A DNA stretch of 64,000 nucleotides from an uncultured Clostridia bacterium (GCA_934129745.1 CAKOWZ010000001.1:62001-126000), one strand, 5' to 3'. Counted from the first letter of the stretch, positions 8,533-19,466 are shown. Notes: a model not told the origin generated them from the sequence alone. Translations and numbers: made by a program.

Positions 8533-11500
8533 ATGAAACAAATAAAAGAAATTATGAAAAAAGTTTTAGTAGTATTTATGATAATTTGTGCGCTACTTCC
8601 AACTTTATTTTCAGGGATAGTGTTTGCTGATGATAATAATAACTTGACTACTGAAAGAGCTGGTAATTTTGCGGCTAACTTTGCTATTAATTTTTATGAG
8701 AATTGGAGTAGTGTTAGTACTGTTGAAGTACAAGGAAATGTAACATCTGGAACTACTGGAGGAAATCAGGGAATTCTTGATGCAGCAAACGAGATTTATA
8801 CTAATTTAGTTAATTATCACCATAATGTTAGATATATTCCATATTCTATGGTATCAGTTTCTGCTATAGCTGTTGCAACTGACATAAGTTCATTAAATTC
8901 AATTGATTGTTCAAGCTTTACAAGTGGAGTATTATATAAATATTTTTTAGACAATCAAGATAAATATGGTGATACATATAATGCATCTATTATTTCAAAC
9001 ACACAATATACAGGTGCAATGAAAGCAAATTGCGATAGTGGCGCATATACTCAATATGGAATAGAAACATATAAAAATAACAATGGTACAACTCAAAGAT
9101 GGGATGGAAGTAAATTTGTTGATGATACAAGTTTGGCTAGTGGAATTGATTTTTTACAACCTGGAGACATTGTTGTTTCAGATGAGATAGGACACACTAA
9201 TATTTTTAAGGAAAAAGCTGATGATAGTCATTATGTTGCATATGATTGTGGAACATATCAGAAAAATGTTGGTTGGTGGAATAAAAGTTCAAATGTTGAA
9301 GAATGTTTAACAACTGCCAATAATATGTGGGTAAATGGAGCATATGTTATTAGGGTTCCTTCAAATGGAGGATCTTCAGGTTCAAGTACAGCTAAAAAAT
9401 ATGAACAACGTGGAGAAATAAAAACAGAATATGATTCAACAATAAATCCAAAAGATGATGTTAATCCAAAAACAGAAGGTAATTATAAATTTAACAATAT
9501 TTCATGGATAGGTTTTGTATATAAAAACGCATTATTTACAAGTAATTCAGGAAAAGATATTAATAATATTTTAACAGACTCAGAAAATGGAATAACAATA
9601 AATACATCAAATTTTGATAATAAAAACCAAATACCAGGTGTTAAAGAAGAAGCAAATACATCAAAAATTATGGATATTGCTACTTTAATTTCTGATGGAA
9701 AAATTTTTCCAGGAGATATTTTATATATAGAAATTTTTGATGCAGATCATAGTGGTAGTGGACAATATTTATTATATGTTGGTGGAACAAAGGTAATTTA
9801 TGCAACAGAAGATCCAAGACAATTACCAAATGGTGCATTAAAATATGAATTAATAGAAAATTATTTAAAAAGAATTAGAAGACAATTAATAGAAACTTAT
9901 GGAAAAGATGCAGATTTACCACAATATGGTGTAACACAAGTATATAGAATAAATGCGCAAACAGCTGAAAGTTTAAAAGAAAGTGATACAAATCTATTTT
10001 TCAATGGAAAAGGATATTATTCAAAATCTGTTTATAATGGAATGCCTAAAATGGAACAATCATCTCTTTCTGGTGATAACTCATTTTTAAACTTAACATG
10101 GTTATTTACTGCAATTAAACAATTATTTAACTTCCTTGTAAATCTTTTTATTTATATGATAAGAATGCAAGTTATTGGTTGGGCTAATTTGGTTGAAAAT
10201 TTATTACAACATATTATTTTAGGTTTAAGTGATAGTAATAATGATGCATCAGTTTGGGATGGATTATTTGGAACAAATGCAACTTCTGCTTCAGGTGATA
10301 GGGTTACTGTTGAAAGTATTTTCTTTAATAAAATACCTTTTTTAGATGCAAATTTCTTTAATTACAAAACAGCTGGTGGTAAATCACTTGAGATTGAACA
10401 AGAAGCATCAGGACCTGTAAAATTTGGTGAAAACAAAGTTGTTACAATGGCTCCAGATGAATCAAATATTGTGTATAAACTTAGAAAAAATTTGAATATT
10501 TGGTATGTAATAATAAGAAATGCTTCAATTGCAATTTTGCTATTTATATTAATATATTTAGGAATAAGATTAGCAATAACATCATCTTCAGAGAAAAAGG
10601 CTGAATATAAAAAATTGTTAATTTCATGGGTAACTGCAATGATTATTGTTATGTTTATTCATTTATTTATGTATTTAGTATTTGTTGTTAATGATTATTT
10701 TGTTGGAGTTTGTAGAGATTTGGGAGAAACAGCTGCTAAAGCTTCTGTTTCAGATTTACAACAAGAAACTAAAATTCAACAAGAGGTAAATCTTTATGAT
10801 GCAATAAGAATTAAAGCATATGCATTTAATTGGAAAGAAGGAGTTCCAGCAACTATATTATATATATTTTTAATATATTTATTGGTAAGATTTTTCCTTA
10901 TATATTTAAAAAGGTATTTAACAATATATATTTTGGCATTATCAGGTTCTTTTATGGGTGTTATATATGCAATTGAAAAAATAAATGGAAAGAAAACAAA
11001 TACTTTAAATAAATGGTTTAAGGATTTTGCATTTAATGTTTTATTACAAACAGTTCATGCATTTATATATGTTATATTTATGGGTGTTGCACTTTCAGTT
11101 TCAGAAGATAGTTTAGTTGGTGCTGGTATTGCATTTGTAATATTGAATTTTATGTTAAAAGCTGATAAAATAATAATAGAGATATTTGGATTAAATAAAG
11201 CAGGTTCTTTAGCTGATGTTAATAATTATGAAGGCTGGAAACAAACATTACAAAAATTTATGCCAATGTATACAATTACAACAGGTGCATATGGTTTATT
11301 TAAAGAAAAAGTTTTTGGTGATTATAGTCTTATTTCAAGATTAAGATATATGACAACAGGAAAAGAAGAAGTTAAAGATGCTAAAAAGGTTTTGGAACAA
11401 AGAAAATATAATAGAATTGGTGCTATTTCTAGAGGTTTATATAATGCAGGAAATTGGATACAAAATAGAAGAATCATAGGAATTATACCTCGTGCTATTA

Positions 11501-12921
11501 ATAAAACACCAATAAGACAATTATGGAAATATAATCAATATTATAGAAAACTTGGAAAACATCATAGTAAAGATTTTAATAAACAATATTATAAAGCAAT
11601 TAAACAAGCTAAAAAAATGCAAAGAGAAAAATTCACAAGAAGTGCTACTATGATAAAAGATTTTATGCTTGGTTCAGCTGGAATGGTTGCAGCAACAGCT
11701 GTTGCAATTGCAGACCCTGTTGCAGGTGTTGCTTTGTATAGCAAATCTAAAAAAACAATTAGTAAATATGGTACTATGTCTAGATCTCAAAGAAAAAATA
11801 AAAGATATGGTGCTAGTGTTGATAAAACTAAAACTAAGTATAATGAAAAAAGAAGCATATATAATAATGCTCTTAATAAATATGAAAATAATCAAGCAAA
11901 TTATGAAGAAAGAATAGCTGAATTAAAAGATAATTTGGCAAATGCACCAAAAAATTCTGAAGATAGATTTAAAATTCAAAGGGCAATTGATTCTTTAGAA
12001 GAATATAGAAAAAAGGAAGAGGCTAAAGAATTACATGATGCTGAAGAAGCTTATCAAAAAATGTGTGAAGCTAAGCTTGCTTATAAGAGTGCTAAACATG
12101 AAAGAAATCCAAAAACAAATGTTGGAAAAGCAATAAAAGATGTTACAACATTTATTCCAGGTGTTGCAGCAACAGTAACTGGTGCAAGTGCAATTGTAAA
12201 TGCAATTGGTGATATGTCTGCACATGATGTTAAAACTGGATATAAAGCTAAAGATGATTATCAAAAACAACAAAAGAAATTAGATGATATGTCTAAAGTT
12301 AGTGATATTGAAAAAGCTATTAAAGAATTAAGTGAACAAATTAAAAACAAACAAAAAAGTTATGGTACTGCAAATGGTATGAGTGAAGAAGAATCTGATA
12401 AAGTATTTAGTGAAAATATTGATAAAACTGTAAAAGCAGCAAGAAAAACAGATGTTAAATCTTCTAAAATTACTAGAGCTATTAATGAATATATGTATGA
12501 AAATAGAGTTGATAAAATTTCTGAGAAAGATTTGGATGGTGTATTTAATAAATTACAAGAAATTGTTGGAACATCTAGTGGAAAAGTTCAATTTACTGAT
12601 GAAGTTAGATATAAAGTTAAAAAAGCTTTTGAGGAAAAAATGATTGAAGATAAAAAAGGTAATGGATTTGATAAAAAAGATGCGACAACAACTATTAGAA
12701 AAGCACTTGGTGATGATGGTGTAATTAATTATGATGCAAAATTATCTGATACAGATCCAGAACTTAAAAATCTTTATGATGATTTATTACATAAGATTAA
12801 GGAAATTAATACTTATAATGAAATTGGAAAAGTAAAATATAAAAGTTCATTATCAAATATTAATAAATTATTTGATGAAATTGATAAAAAAGAAAAAAAT
12901 AAGGAAGTAGGTGTGAAATGA
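8533..12921 (+). CDS. NlpC/P60-VirB6-like fusion protein, copy 2 of the channel paralogues
   Basis: A protein of 1462 residues. The signal segment ends near GIVFA-DD. An NlpC/P60-like domain follows, with candidate catalytic Cys126 (IDCSSF) and His221 (IGHTNIF). A second, similar domain (about 310-480) appears degenerate: the Cys position reads ISWIGF and the His region GSGQYLLYVGG. Residues about 525-870 are a VirB6-like membrane core with the paralogue signature IYLGIRLAITSSSEKKAEYKKL. The remaining ~550 residues are soluble and lysine-rich with coiled-coil stretches (about 1095-1200). Fusing a wall-peptide hydrolase to the channel protein would let the machine open peptidoglycan at its own site. 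AAAGGAGG precedes the ATG, and the stop overlaps the next start. Confidence 0.65.
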   Translation: MKQIKEIMKKVLVVFMIICALLPTLFSGIVFADDNNNLTTERAGNFAANFAINFYENWSSVSTVEVQGNVTSGTTGGNQGILDAANEIYTNLVNYHHNVRYIPYSMVSVSAIAVATDISSLNSIDCSSFTSGVLYKYFLDNQDKYGDTYNASIISNTQYTGAMKANCDSGAYTQYGIETYKNNNGTTQRWDGSKFVDDTSLASGIDFLQPGDIVVSDEIGHTNIFKEKADDSHYVAYDCGTYQKNVGWWNKSSNVEECLTTANNMWVNGAYVIRVPSNGGSSGSSTAKKYEQRGEIKTEYDSTINPKDDVNPKTEGNYKFNNISWIGFVYKNALFTSNSGKDINNILTDSENGITINTSNFDNKNQIPGVKEEANTSKIMDIATLISDGKIFPGDILYIEIFDADHSGSGQYLLYVGGTKVIYATEDPRQLPNGALKYELIENYLKRIRRQLIETYGKDADLPQYGVTQVYRINAQTAESLKESDTNLFFNGKGYYSKSVYNGMPKMEQSSLSGDNSFLNLTWLFTAIKQLFNFLVNLFIYMIRMQVIGWANLVENLLQHIILGLSDSNNDASVWDGLFGTNATSASGDRVTVESIFFNKIPFLDANFFNYKTAGGKSLEIEQEASGPVKFGENKVVTMAPDESNIVYKLRKNLNIWYVIIRNASIAILLFILIYLGIRLAITSSSEKKAEYKKLLISWVTAMIIVMFIHLFMYLVFVVNDYFVGVCRDLGETAAKASVSDLQQETKIQQEVNLYDAIRIKAYAFNWKEGVPATILYIFLIYLLVRFFLIYLKRYLTIYILALSGSFMGVIYAIEKINGKKTNTLNKWFKDFAFNVLLQTVHAFIYVIFMGVALSVSEDSLVGAGIAFVILNFMLKADKIIIEIFGLNKAGSLADVNNYEGWKQTLQKFMPMYTITTGAYGLFKEKVFGDYSLISRLRYMTTGKEEVKDAKKVLEQRKYNRIGAISRGLYNAGNWIQNRRIIGIIPRAINKTPIRQLWKYNQYYRKLGKHHSKDFNKQYYKAIKQAKKMQREKFTRSATMIKDFMLGSAGMVAATAVAIADPVAGVALYSKSKKTISKYGTMSRSQRKNKRYGASVDKTKTKYNEKRSIYNNALNKYENNQANYEERIAELKDNLANAPKNSEDRFKIQRAIDSLEEYRKKEEAKELHDAEEAYQKMCEAKLAYKSAKHERNPKTNVGKAIKDVTTFIPGVAATVTGASAIVNAIGDMSAHDVKTGYKAKDDYQKQQKKLDDMSKVSDIEKAIKELSEQIKNKQKSYGTANGMSEEESDKVFSENIDKTVKAARKTDVKSSKITRAINEYMYENRVDKISEKDLDGVFNKLQEIVGTSSGKVQFTDEVRYKVKKAFEEKMIEDKKGNGFDKKDATTTIRKALGDDGVINYDAKLSDTDPELKNLYDDLLHKIKEINTYNEIGKVKYKSSLSNINKLFDEIDKKEKNKEVGVK

Positions 12922-15050
12922 AAGTAAAAAAACAATTAAAAAGAATAAGTTTAATTTTATTAATTCTAATAATTTTAGTTGGATGTTTTAATGTTAGTTA
13001 TGGATCAATAACTGATAAATTAAATAAATTAAAAGATTTTGGAATTTTTGTAGCACAAAATGCTGGAGATCTTGCAGTTGAAGGTGTTGTAGGATATTTA
13101 GCACTTGGGTTGCAATTACTTGCAATGTTATTTTTCAATGCTTTACATCTTATTACAATTGCAATTACAGGTTTAAGTGGTGATACTGCAGCAACAATAG
13201 GTGATGTGGTTTTTAATAGATGTGGTCTTACTTCTGCTAATTTCTTTAATGATGTATGGGTTGGTGAACCAATTAAATTTGGAACATCATCAGCATCAAT
13301 TCTTACTAATATAAGTCAATATTATTATATAATGAGAAATTTAGCGATTGCTATGTTATTAGGAATTTTGTTATATATTGGAATTAGAATGGCAATTACA
13401 ACAATTGCTGAAGAAAAAGCAAAATATAAAAAAATGCTTATAGATTGGACTATAAGTTTGGTTTTAGTGTTTGTTCTTCATTATATTATTATAATTACAT
13501 TTTTTATAAATAATACTATTGTACATGCTTTATCAGGTTTAGATGAAACTTCTGGAAGTGATTATGCTGGATTAATTATTCAAGGATTAATTCCTGGAGT
13601 TGGTATGGCTGATTTAATTGTATATGGTGCATTTGTTACATCAACATTAGCTTTTGTATTAATGTATTTGAAACGTACGATAGTTTTAGGTTTTTTAATA
13701 GTAATTGCACCATTAATTACTATTACATATTCTGTAGATAAGATAGGTGATGGTAAATCTCAAGCACTTAATGCATGGTTAAAAGAATTTATTTTTACAG
13801 TTATTATTCAACCTTTCCATTGTATTATTTACTTAGTGTTTTATTCATCAATGATGCAAGCTCTTAAAGGGGCAAATGAAATAGATTTGGGAAATCAAAT
13901 TTTTGCTATAGCATGTGCATTTTTTATGCTTAAGGCTGAAGGAATTGTTAAAAAGATTTTTGGTATTCAACCAAATAGTATTGGTGATGCAATTGGAACA
14001 GGTGCTATGGCTGTTACAATGGCTACATCAATGTTTAAAGGTAGAGGTAAAAAACTCGCTGAAGGTAAAGGCGAAATGAGAGATATGAAAAATAATGCAT
14101 CAAGAGTTGGTGATAATTTAAGTAACAATGCTGCTAGAAATCAAAGGACTGCAAATGAAGGTACTACTGGACAAGCTAATCCAGATGCAAATGCAGCAGG
14201 TGGAACAAATGGCGCAAATGGTTCAAATGGATCAAGTACAACAGATGGAGCAACTGCAACAGGTGGTAATAACCAAAATAGTGGTGGTTCTAATAATGGA
14301 AATTCTGGTCAGCAACCTGCACAACAATCTAGTGATGTTAAAGATAAACCAAGTTTATATGAAAGATTTAAAAATAGTAACTATATAAAAAGAAGAGGCG
14401 GAATTAGTGAGTGGGCTGGAAGAAAAATATCTGGTGCAGCAACAATGGCAGGATTTATTGCTGGTGCAACTGTAGGTGACTTTAAAACAGCAAGTTCTGT
14501 TGCGACTGCAACAGGAGGAATAGCTTCAAGTAAATATGATGACATAAGATATAGATCTGCTGAAAGAAAATTAGAACAAAATCAAAGAGTTTTTGCTGGA
14601 GCATATAATGATTTCGTTCAAGAATATATGGCTAGAAATAAGGGAGCTACTGAAGAAGATGCTATGGCTGAAGCTATGCGTATTCAAGAAACTGGTGGAC
14701 ATGGATTAGAGGAATATGAATTTGATTTATGGAATCAAATGGATCAACTTAAAGATGGTGCTGAGATTATGGGATATAGTGATGGATTTGATTATGTAAA
14801 CGATACAATGAGGTTAGCTAGTGAAGGTGTAATTGAGCCAACTGATGATTATATTCAGAAAGTTTATGATAGACCAGAAGAAACATCAACAACAAGTAGT
14901 TCGAACGACTCAAATAGTTCAAACAGCTCAAATGGTTCAAGAAGAAATAGATATAGAACTGATGAAGATGTAGATTATTCAGATACTTGGGACAAGGCTA
15001 GAAAACGTTCACAAAACCCTGATAGAAAAACTACAATGGATGATATTTAA
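12918..15050 (+). CDS. VirB6-like polytopic membrane protein, copy 3, with disordered linker
   Basis: A protein of 710 residues. Its ATG overlaps the TGA of the upstream gene (ATGA), which implies translational coupling. A signal-like N-terminus is followed by several helices including the shared core IGIRMAITTIAEEKAKYKKM and the later GDGKSQALNAWLKEFI, closely matching copy 1. After the last helix comes a Gly/Asn/Ser/Thr/Ala-rich, apparently disordered linker (about 410-475), then a soluble C-terminal domain and a second Ser/Asn-rich stretch near the end (TSSSNDSNSSNSSNGSRR). The tail is probably cytoplasmic and may bind the ATPase or substrates. The family call rests on similarity to the two paralogues and operon position. 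Confidence 0.65.
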   Translation: MKVKKQLKRISLILLILIILVGCFNVSYGSITDKLNKLKDFGIFVAQNAGDLAVEGVVGYLALGLQLLAMLFFNALHLITIAITGLSGDTAATIGDVVFNRCGLTSANFFNDVWVGEPIKFGTSSASILTNISQYYYIMRNLAIAMLLGILLYIGIRMAITTIAEEKAKYKKMLIDWTISLVLVFVLHYIIIITFFINNTIVHALSGLDETSGSDYAGLIIQGLIPGVGMADLIVYGAFVTSTLAFVLMYLKRTIVLGFLIVIAPLITITYSVDKIGDGKSQALNAWLKEFIFTVIIQPFHCIIYLVFYSSMMQALKGANEIDLGNQIFAIACAFFMLKAEGIVKKIFGIQPNSIGDAIGTGAMAVTMATSMFKGRGKKLAEGKGEMRDMKNNASRVGDNLSNNAARNQRTANEGTTGQANPDANAAGGTNGANGSNGSSTTDGATATGGNNQNSGGSNNGNSGQQPAQQSSDVKDKPSLYERFKNSNYIKRRGGISEWAGRKISGAATMAGFIAGATVGDFKTASSVATATGGIASSKYDDIRYRSAERKLEQNQRVFAGAYNDFVQEYMARNKGATEEDAMAEAMRIQETGGHGLEEYEFDLWNQMDQLKDGAEIMGYSDGFDYVNDTMRLASEGVIEPTDDYIQKVYDRPEETSTTSSSNDSNSSNSSNGSRRNRYRTDEDVDYSDTWDKARKRSQNPDRKTTMDDI

Positions 15051-15083
15051 AAAATAATTTTAATATAAAGGTAGGTGATATAA

Positions 15084-18000
15084 ATGAATGAAGATCAAGA
15101 AGATTTAGATAATGTAAATGACACAAACACAAGTGGTTTAGATAAAGAACAAAGAGAGCAAAGACAACAAAATAAAAGCAAACTTAGGAAAGATGCTGAA
15201 AAAAAGGCAAAAAAACATGTGAAAAATGCTACAAGAAAAGCTAGAAGAAAGGCATCTGCAGCACTTTTTAAACCAGTTGGTGTAACTATATTTTCTTCAA
15301 TATTTGCTATATTTATAATTATTTTTATGATTATTGGTATTATTTCATTTATAACTACTATGCCTGGTATGGTACAAGAACAAATAATGAATAAAGTTTT
15401 AGGAGTTGTTGATGGATTAGGTTATCTTGTAAATGGACCTGACTATTATTTGGAACAATTAGCTAAAGATACAAGTAAAACAGCTCAGAAAAAAGTTTTA
15501 AAATATCTTGATGATATGGGTCTTGACCCAGCAGGATTGGGGTTTGCAGCATTTTATGAATGTTCAGAAGATGGAAATGTCGAATATACAATGAAACAAA
15601 ATGAGACAACAGTTTCTGATAAAAATTATACTTTAAATTCTGTAATAAGAAATAAAGTTAATGATTCTGTTTCTGGTGTGCCTATTATAGGAAATGTTAC
15701 TGATTTCCTTGTTCAATTTGCTAATACTTTAGACGAAAACCATGAAAGTGTACGTAGAACAATTGAAGATGACTTAATTTTCAAATACATTATATCTAAT
15801 GAAAGAACTTATTTGGTTGATGATAGATCTAAAAAAGTTTTTTCAGGAATTGCTGATATATTTGGTGGAAAAGAAAACGATTTTACTGGAATGATTAAAA
15901 TTGGTCAATGGTTTGATGGTTATGATATTTCTGTTGATAGAAAAAATAAAAAATTAACACTTACTACAAAAAACTGGAGTGAACTTTCAAAACAAGCAAT
16001 GACTTATAATATGGATGGATATCTTGGAAGATATGGTATGCCACTTGAATTTTTGTTAGCAATACATATTGGTACTATGACATCTGATTTAACTGAAGAA
16101 ATGATTACAAATTCTAATCTACAAACACAAGTTATTATTGAAACAGAAAAAAATGATTATGATATGGAATATAAGGTTACTTATAAAGGCAAAGAACTTA
16201 GTGAATTTACAGGTAAATTAAGTGATATGTCTAAATTAGAAGGATATGCAACTGGAAGTTATATAAAAAAAGATAAAGATGGTAAATGGGGAATTGAATT
16301 AACAGATTCACAAATTAATAAAATTAAAAAGAAATTAAATATATTTAGTTTATATGGTTTTATAGAAAAATTGGAATCTTTTAATTTCTCTGATTGGACA
16401 GCTGCTTCAGATATTTCTAATATTACACATCAAGCAGAATATGCTTTATTAGGTGAAGATGAATTTAGAGTTATTAATAAAATGGTTACACCAGAGTATT
16501 CATCTGAAGTTGGTTTGTGGACAAGCTTTTTTGGATATACTAATGAAGATATGCCAGAGATTTTAGTAGAAGATGAGGAAGATCAATCAGATACTTTTAA
16601 AACTGAAGTAAGTGAAAATAATGGAATAAAAATATATAAATATTATTATGATTTTGCTGTTGGTGTTAAAGATTCAGAAACACTTCCTTTAGAAGATGAA
16701 AATGTAAATGAATTTCATGGATATGATGAATCATCATTAACACAAGGTGAATATGAATACAACTATAATGTTGGATATTTACATGGTATTGAATATTATT
16801 TACAACAAGAACATACTAATGAATTAAAAAATGAAAATACTAGAAAAGCTATGATGTGTATTTTAAGCCAAATAGATGCATATTTGTATGCAAATAATTT
16901 ATCTGATATGGATAGTAATGTTAAATTTACTAAATATAAATATTATAATAGAAGTAATGAATTTGATAATGAAGATGATAGTGCAATTGAGAAAAATTTT
17001 GGAGTTAGACGTGGAGAATTTAGTATAGATTTAAATTCAACAAATAGTAAAGATAGAGGATATAGATTATTATTAACACAAAAATTTTTAGATTTTTGTG
17101 ATAGTCATAATGGACTTGAAAATGCTTCAGATGATGAAATTCGTGAGTTTTTAGAATCACTTTCAAAAGATATTACAGATTATATGGATAAAGTAGATGG
17201 TAGTGGAGACCAAGGTTTAACAGAAGATGAAGCACAAGATGTTGTTGATGATTTATTAACAAAAGTTGGTAGTGAATTAGCAGGTGACTTAAAAATTCCT
17301 ACAGTAAGACTTATATTTAATACATTAAAAAATAAAAGTAGTGAAATGGAGAAGGTTACTCCTAGAATTACTAAAGTATTAAGACATTGGTATAAAGATA
17401 TTATTTTTGAGTATGAACCTAAAACAGGTGAATATACTGAAGAATGGCCTATTGAGATTGAAGGAGAAGGTAGTGATGGTATTGAAGTTACTGCTGTATT
17501 GACTTCTAAAAAAGGTAATACAAGTTATACTCAAAAAGGTTCACCTTATGTTGTTAAAGGTGATGTTGTAACATTAGATGGTGAAGTAGTTGAAGATGAA
17601 GATATTTCTGGAACAACATATTTTGATACAACAAATGGTACATATAAAATTGGTGATGGTTATAGAACTACAAAAAAATTGTTTACACAAGGTAAATATT
17701 ATATATATGATGGTTCAAAAGAAACAGCACAATCAATAGGTTATGCAAAATTGATGGAACAAGGATATAGAGGTTCAGATTCATATGGTATAGTTGCTGT
17801 AAAAAATGGAAAAATTATGCGTTTTAATTTAAGAACAGGTGATGAAATTAAAGAAAAATTTGGAGAAGGAATGTATAATTTTGTTTCTGGTAATATTGAT
17901 GATTCAACAGATGGTAAAGAAATAATTCAAGGTGATGGATGGACTGTTATATTAATTGCATATGATGAAAATAAATCTGAATATATTATTAAATTTAATG

Positions 18001-19466
18001 ATAGTTTAGAATATAAATCACCAGCAGAATATGATGTTAGTGAAACTAATAAATCTGTTGAAAGAATAAATTCATTATTAACAGCTTTAGGTGTTGTAAC
18101 ACAAAGAAAACCAGTAAGTTTTGATAATACAACAGCTGGTGGTGATATTGTTACATTAACTGCATTTTCTATTTTGGAGGGAATGCATTCTGAAGATGCT
18201 GAATTGATTTATAGGGATTTCAAAGAGTTTTTAATTGAATTAGGATATTATACAAAAGCTGAATTCGAACAAATTGAAACTAAAGTTTTAACATGGTTTA
18301 TTCCAGAATATGTGCCTGAAAATATGCAAGATAAGATTAATTGGAGACAAAATAAAGATGAAGATGCACTTCTTTATGGCGCACTTATTTATCCTAAACA
18401 AACTGATGAAAATGGTGAGGTTACTCAAGATGGATTTGAACCTGATTTAGATGTTGTTGCACCTGGAAATTGCAGAATTATTGAAGTTGTTGGTGCAACA
18501 GATGGTGAACCTGCTAAAATTACATTGCAATTTGATGGTATGTCACAACCTGAAATTGGTATTTTAGATGGTTATACTATGATTATTAAAGGTATTAATA
18601 TTTCAGATGTTATGACTGTTTATAGTGAAGATAATGATGATGGTATTGAAACAGATTTACAGACAATTATTGATCAAGGTTTGATTGTTAAAGCTGGTTC
18701 TGTAATTGGATCAACTGGTAAAACTAAAATTCAAGTTGTTATGAAAAATCAAAATGGTGGTCTTATTGATGATGTTGAGGATTATATGGGCCCATATATT
18801 ACTACAAGTTATGAATATAATGGTGAGGGGTCTGTATTGGATCAGATTAAGGCTTTAAAAGGAAGTACTGAAAATTTTAAAGATGCTGGTTCATATGTAA
18901 ATGGCTCAAAATATCAAACAGTATATTCACTATATTGGGATACTATTGTAAAATATTCTAATAAATATGGTACTGATCCATATTTGGTTTTAGCTTTTAT
19001 ATGTCAAGAATGTCCTGGAAATGGAACACTTGATGACATTCAACAGCATAATGGCTCTGGTGGAGGATATGGTTTAGGACAATTTCAATGGGATGCAAAT
19101 ATCGGATTTGGAAGTAACTATGTTGTTGGTTTTGCTGATGGAACAAAAGAAGAGTTTAATTTAGGAACTAAAAATGAGTTTTTAAGAAATACAGATTTAC
19201 AGATTCATTTGGCAACAGCTATGTTTAAAGCGAAAACTGAAAGTTTTGGTGGTAATATATTGGCAGCATTACAAGCTTATAATTATGGTGATGGAGGATT
19301 AAAAACTGTAACTGAAAAATTGACTGGTTCAATGTCATGGGATGAATTTTATGAATATATGAAAAGTGATATATCAAATGAATGGATGAAATATAGAAAG
19401 CAATATCCACCAGGTGATCCAATGTATGTTGAAAATGTATTAAAATATTATAATATTGATAGATAG
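15084..19466 (+). CDS. Large bitopic wall-remodelling protein: dead M23-like domain plus VirB1-like lytic transglycosylase
   Basis: A protein of 1460 residues. The charged cytoplasmic N-terminus is followed by one membrane helix (about 70-92) and a very long external part. Residues about 1105-1235 resemble an M23 (LytM) fold (DLDVVAPGNCRIIEVVG, then LIVKAGSVIGSTGKTKI), but the zinc-binding histidines of HxxxD and HxH are absent, so it is probably inactive. The C-terminus (about 1285-1420) is a lysozyme-like/SLT domain: candidate catalytic Glu1309 (CQECPGNG), GGGYGLGQFQW, and AYNYG near 1398. Two-domain wall hydrolases are standard in Gram-positive conjugation systems, where the VirB1-type enzyme opens peptidoglycan. 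The ~900 residues between helix and M23-like domain are unassigned. Confidence 0.7.
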   Translation: MNEDQEDLDNVNDTNTSGLDKEQREQRQQNKSKLRKDAEKKAKKHVKNATRKARRKASAALFKPVGVTIFSSIFAIFIIIFMIIGIISFITTMPGMVQEQIMNKVLGVVDGLGYLVNGPDYYLEQLAKDTSKTAQKKVLKYLDDMGLDPAGLGFAAFYECSEDGNVEYTMKQNETTVSDKNYTLNSVIRNKVNDSVSGVPIIGNVTDFLVQFANTLDENHESVRRTIEDDLIFKYIISNERTYLVDDRSKKVFSGIADIFGGKENDFTGMIKIGQWFDGYDISVDRKNKKLTLTTKNWSELSKQAMTYNMDGYLGRYGMPLEFLLAIHIGTMTSDLTEEMITNSNLQTQVIIETEKNDYDMEYKVTYKGKELSEFTGKLSDMSKLEGYATGSYIKKDKDGKWGIELTDSQINKIKKKLNIFSLYGFIEKLESFNFSDWTAASDISNITHQAEYALLGEDEFRVINKMVTPEYSSEVGLWTSFFGYTNEDMPEILVEDEEDQSDTFKTEVSENNGIKIYKYYYDFAVGVKDSETLPLEDENVNEFHGYDESSLTQGEYEYNYNVGYLHGIEYYLQQEHTNELKNENTRKAMMCILSQIDAYLYANNLSDMDSNVKFTKYKYYNRSNEFDNEDDSAIEKNFGVRRGEFSIDLNSTNSKDRGYRLLLTQKFLDFCDSHNGLENASDDEIREFLESLSKDITDYMDKVDGSGDQGLTEDEAQDVVDDLLTKVGSELAGDLKIPTVRLIFNTLKNKSSEMEKVTPRITKVLRHWYKDIIFEYEPKTGEYTEEWPIEIEGEGSDGIEVTAVLTSKKGNTSYTQKGSPYVVKGDVVTLDGEVVEDEDISGTTYFDTTNGTYKIGDGYRTTKKLFTQGKYYIYDGSKETAQSIGYAKLMEQGYRGSDSYGIVAVKNGKIMRFNLRTGDEIKEKFGEGMYNFVSGNIDDSTDGKEIIQGDGWTVILIAYDENKSEYIIKFNDSLEYKSPAEYDVSETNKSVERINSLLTALGVVTQRKPVSFDNTTAGGDIVTLTAFSILEGMHSEDAELIYRDFKEFLIELGYYTKAEFEQIETKVLTWFIPEYVPENMQDKINWRQNKDEDALLYGALIYPKQTDENGEVTQDGFEPDLDVVAPGNCRIIEVVGATDGEPAKITLQFDGMSQPEIGILDGYTMIIKGINISDVMTVYSEDNDDGIETDLQTIIDQGLIVKAGSVIGSTGKTKIQVVMKNQNGGLIDDVEDYMGPYITTSYEYNGEGSVLDQIKALKGSTENFKDAGSYVNGSKYQTVYSLYWDTIVKYSNKYGTDPYLVLAFICQECPGNGTLDDIQQHNGSGGGYGLGQFQWDANIGFGSNYVVGFADGTKEEFNLGTKNEFLRNTDLQIHLATAMFKAKTESFGGNILAALQAYNYGDGGLKTVTEKLTGSMSWDEFYEYMKSDISNEWMKYRKQYPPGDPMYVENVLKYYNIDR

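Noticed and set aside
11669..12643. Open frames in other frames within the large VirB6-like gene
   Set aside because: They have Leu/Ile-rich composition, no ribosome sites, and overlap a long gene with clear coding character.
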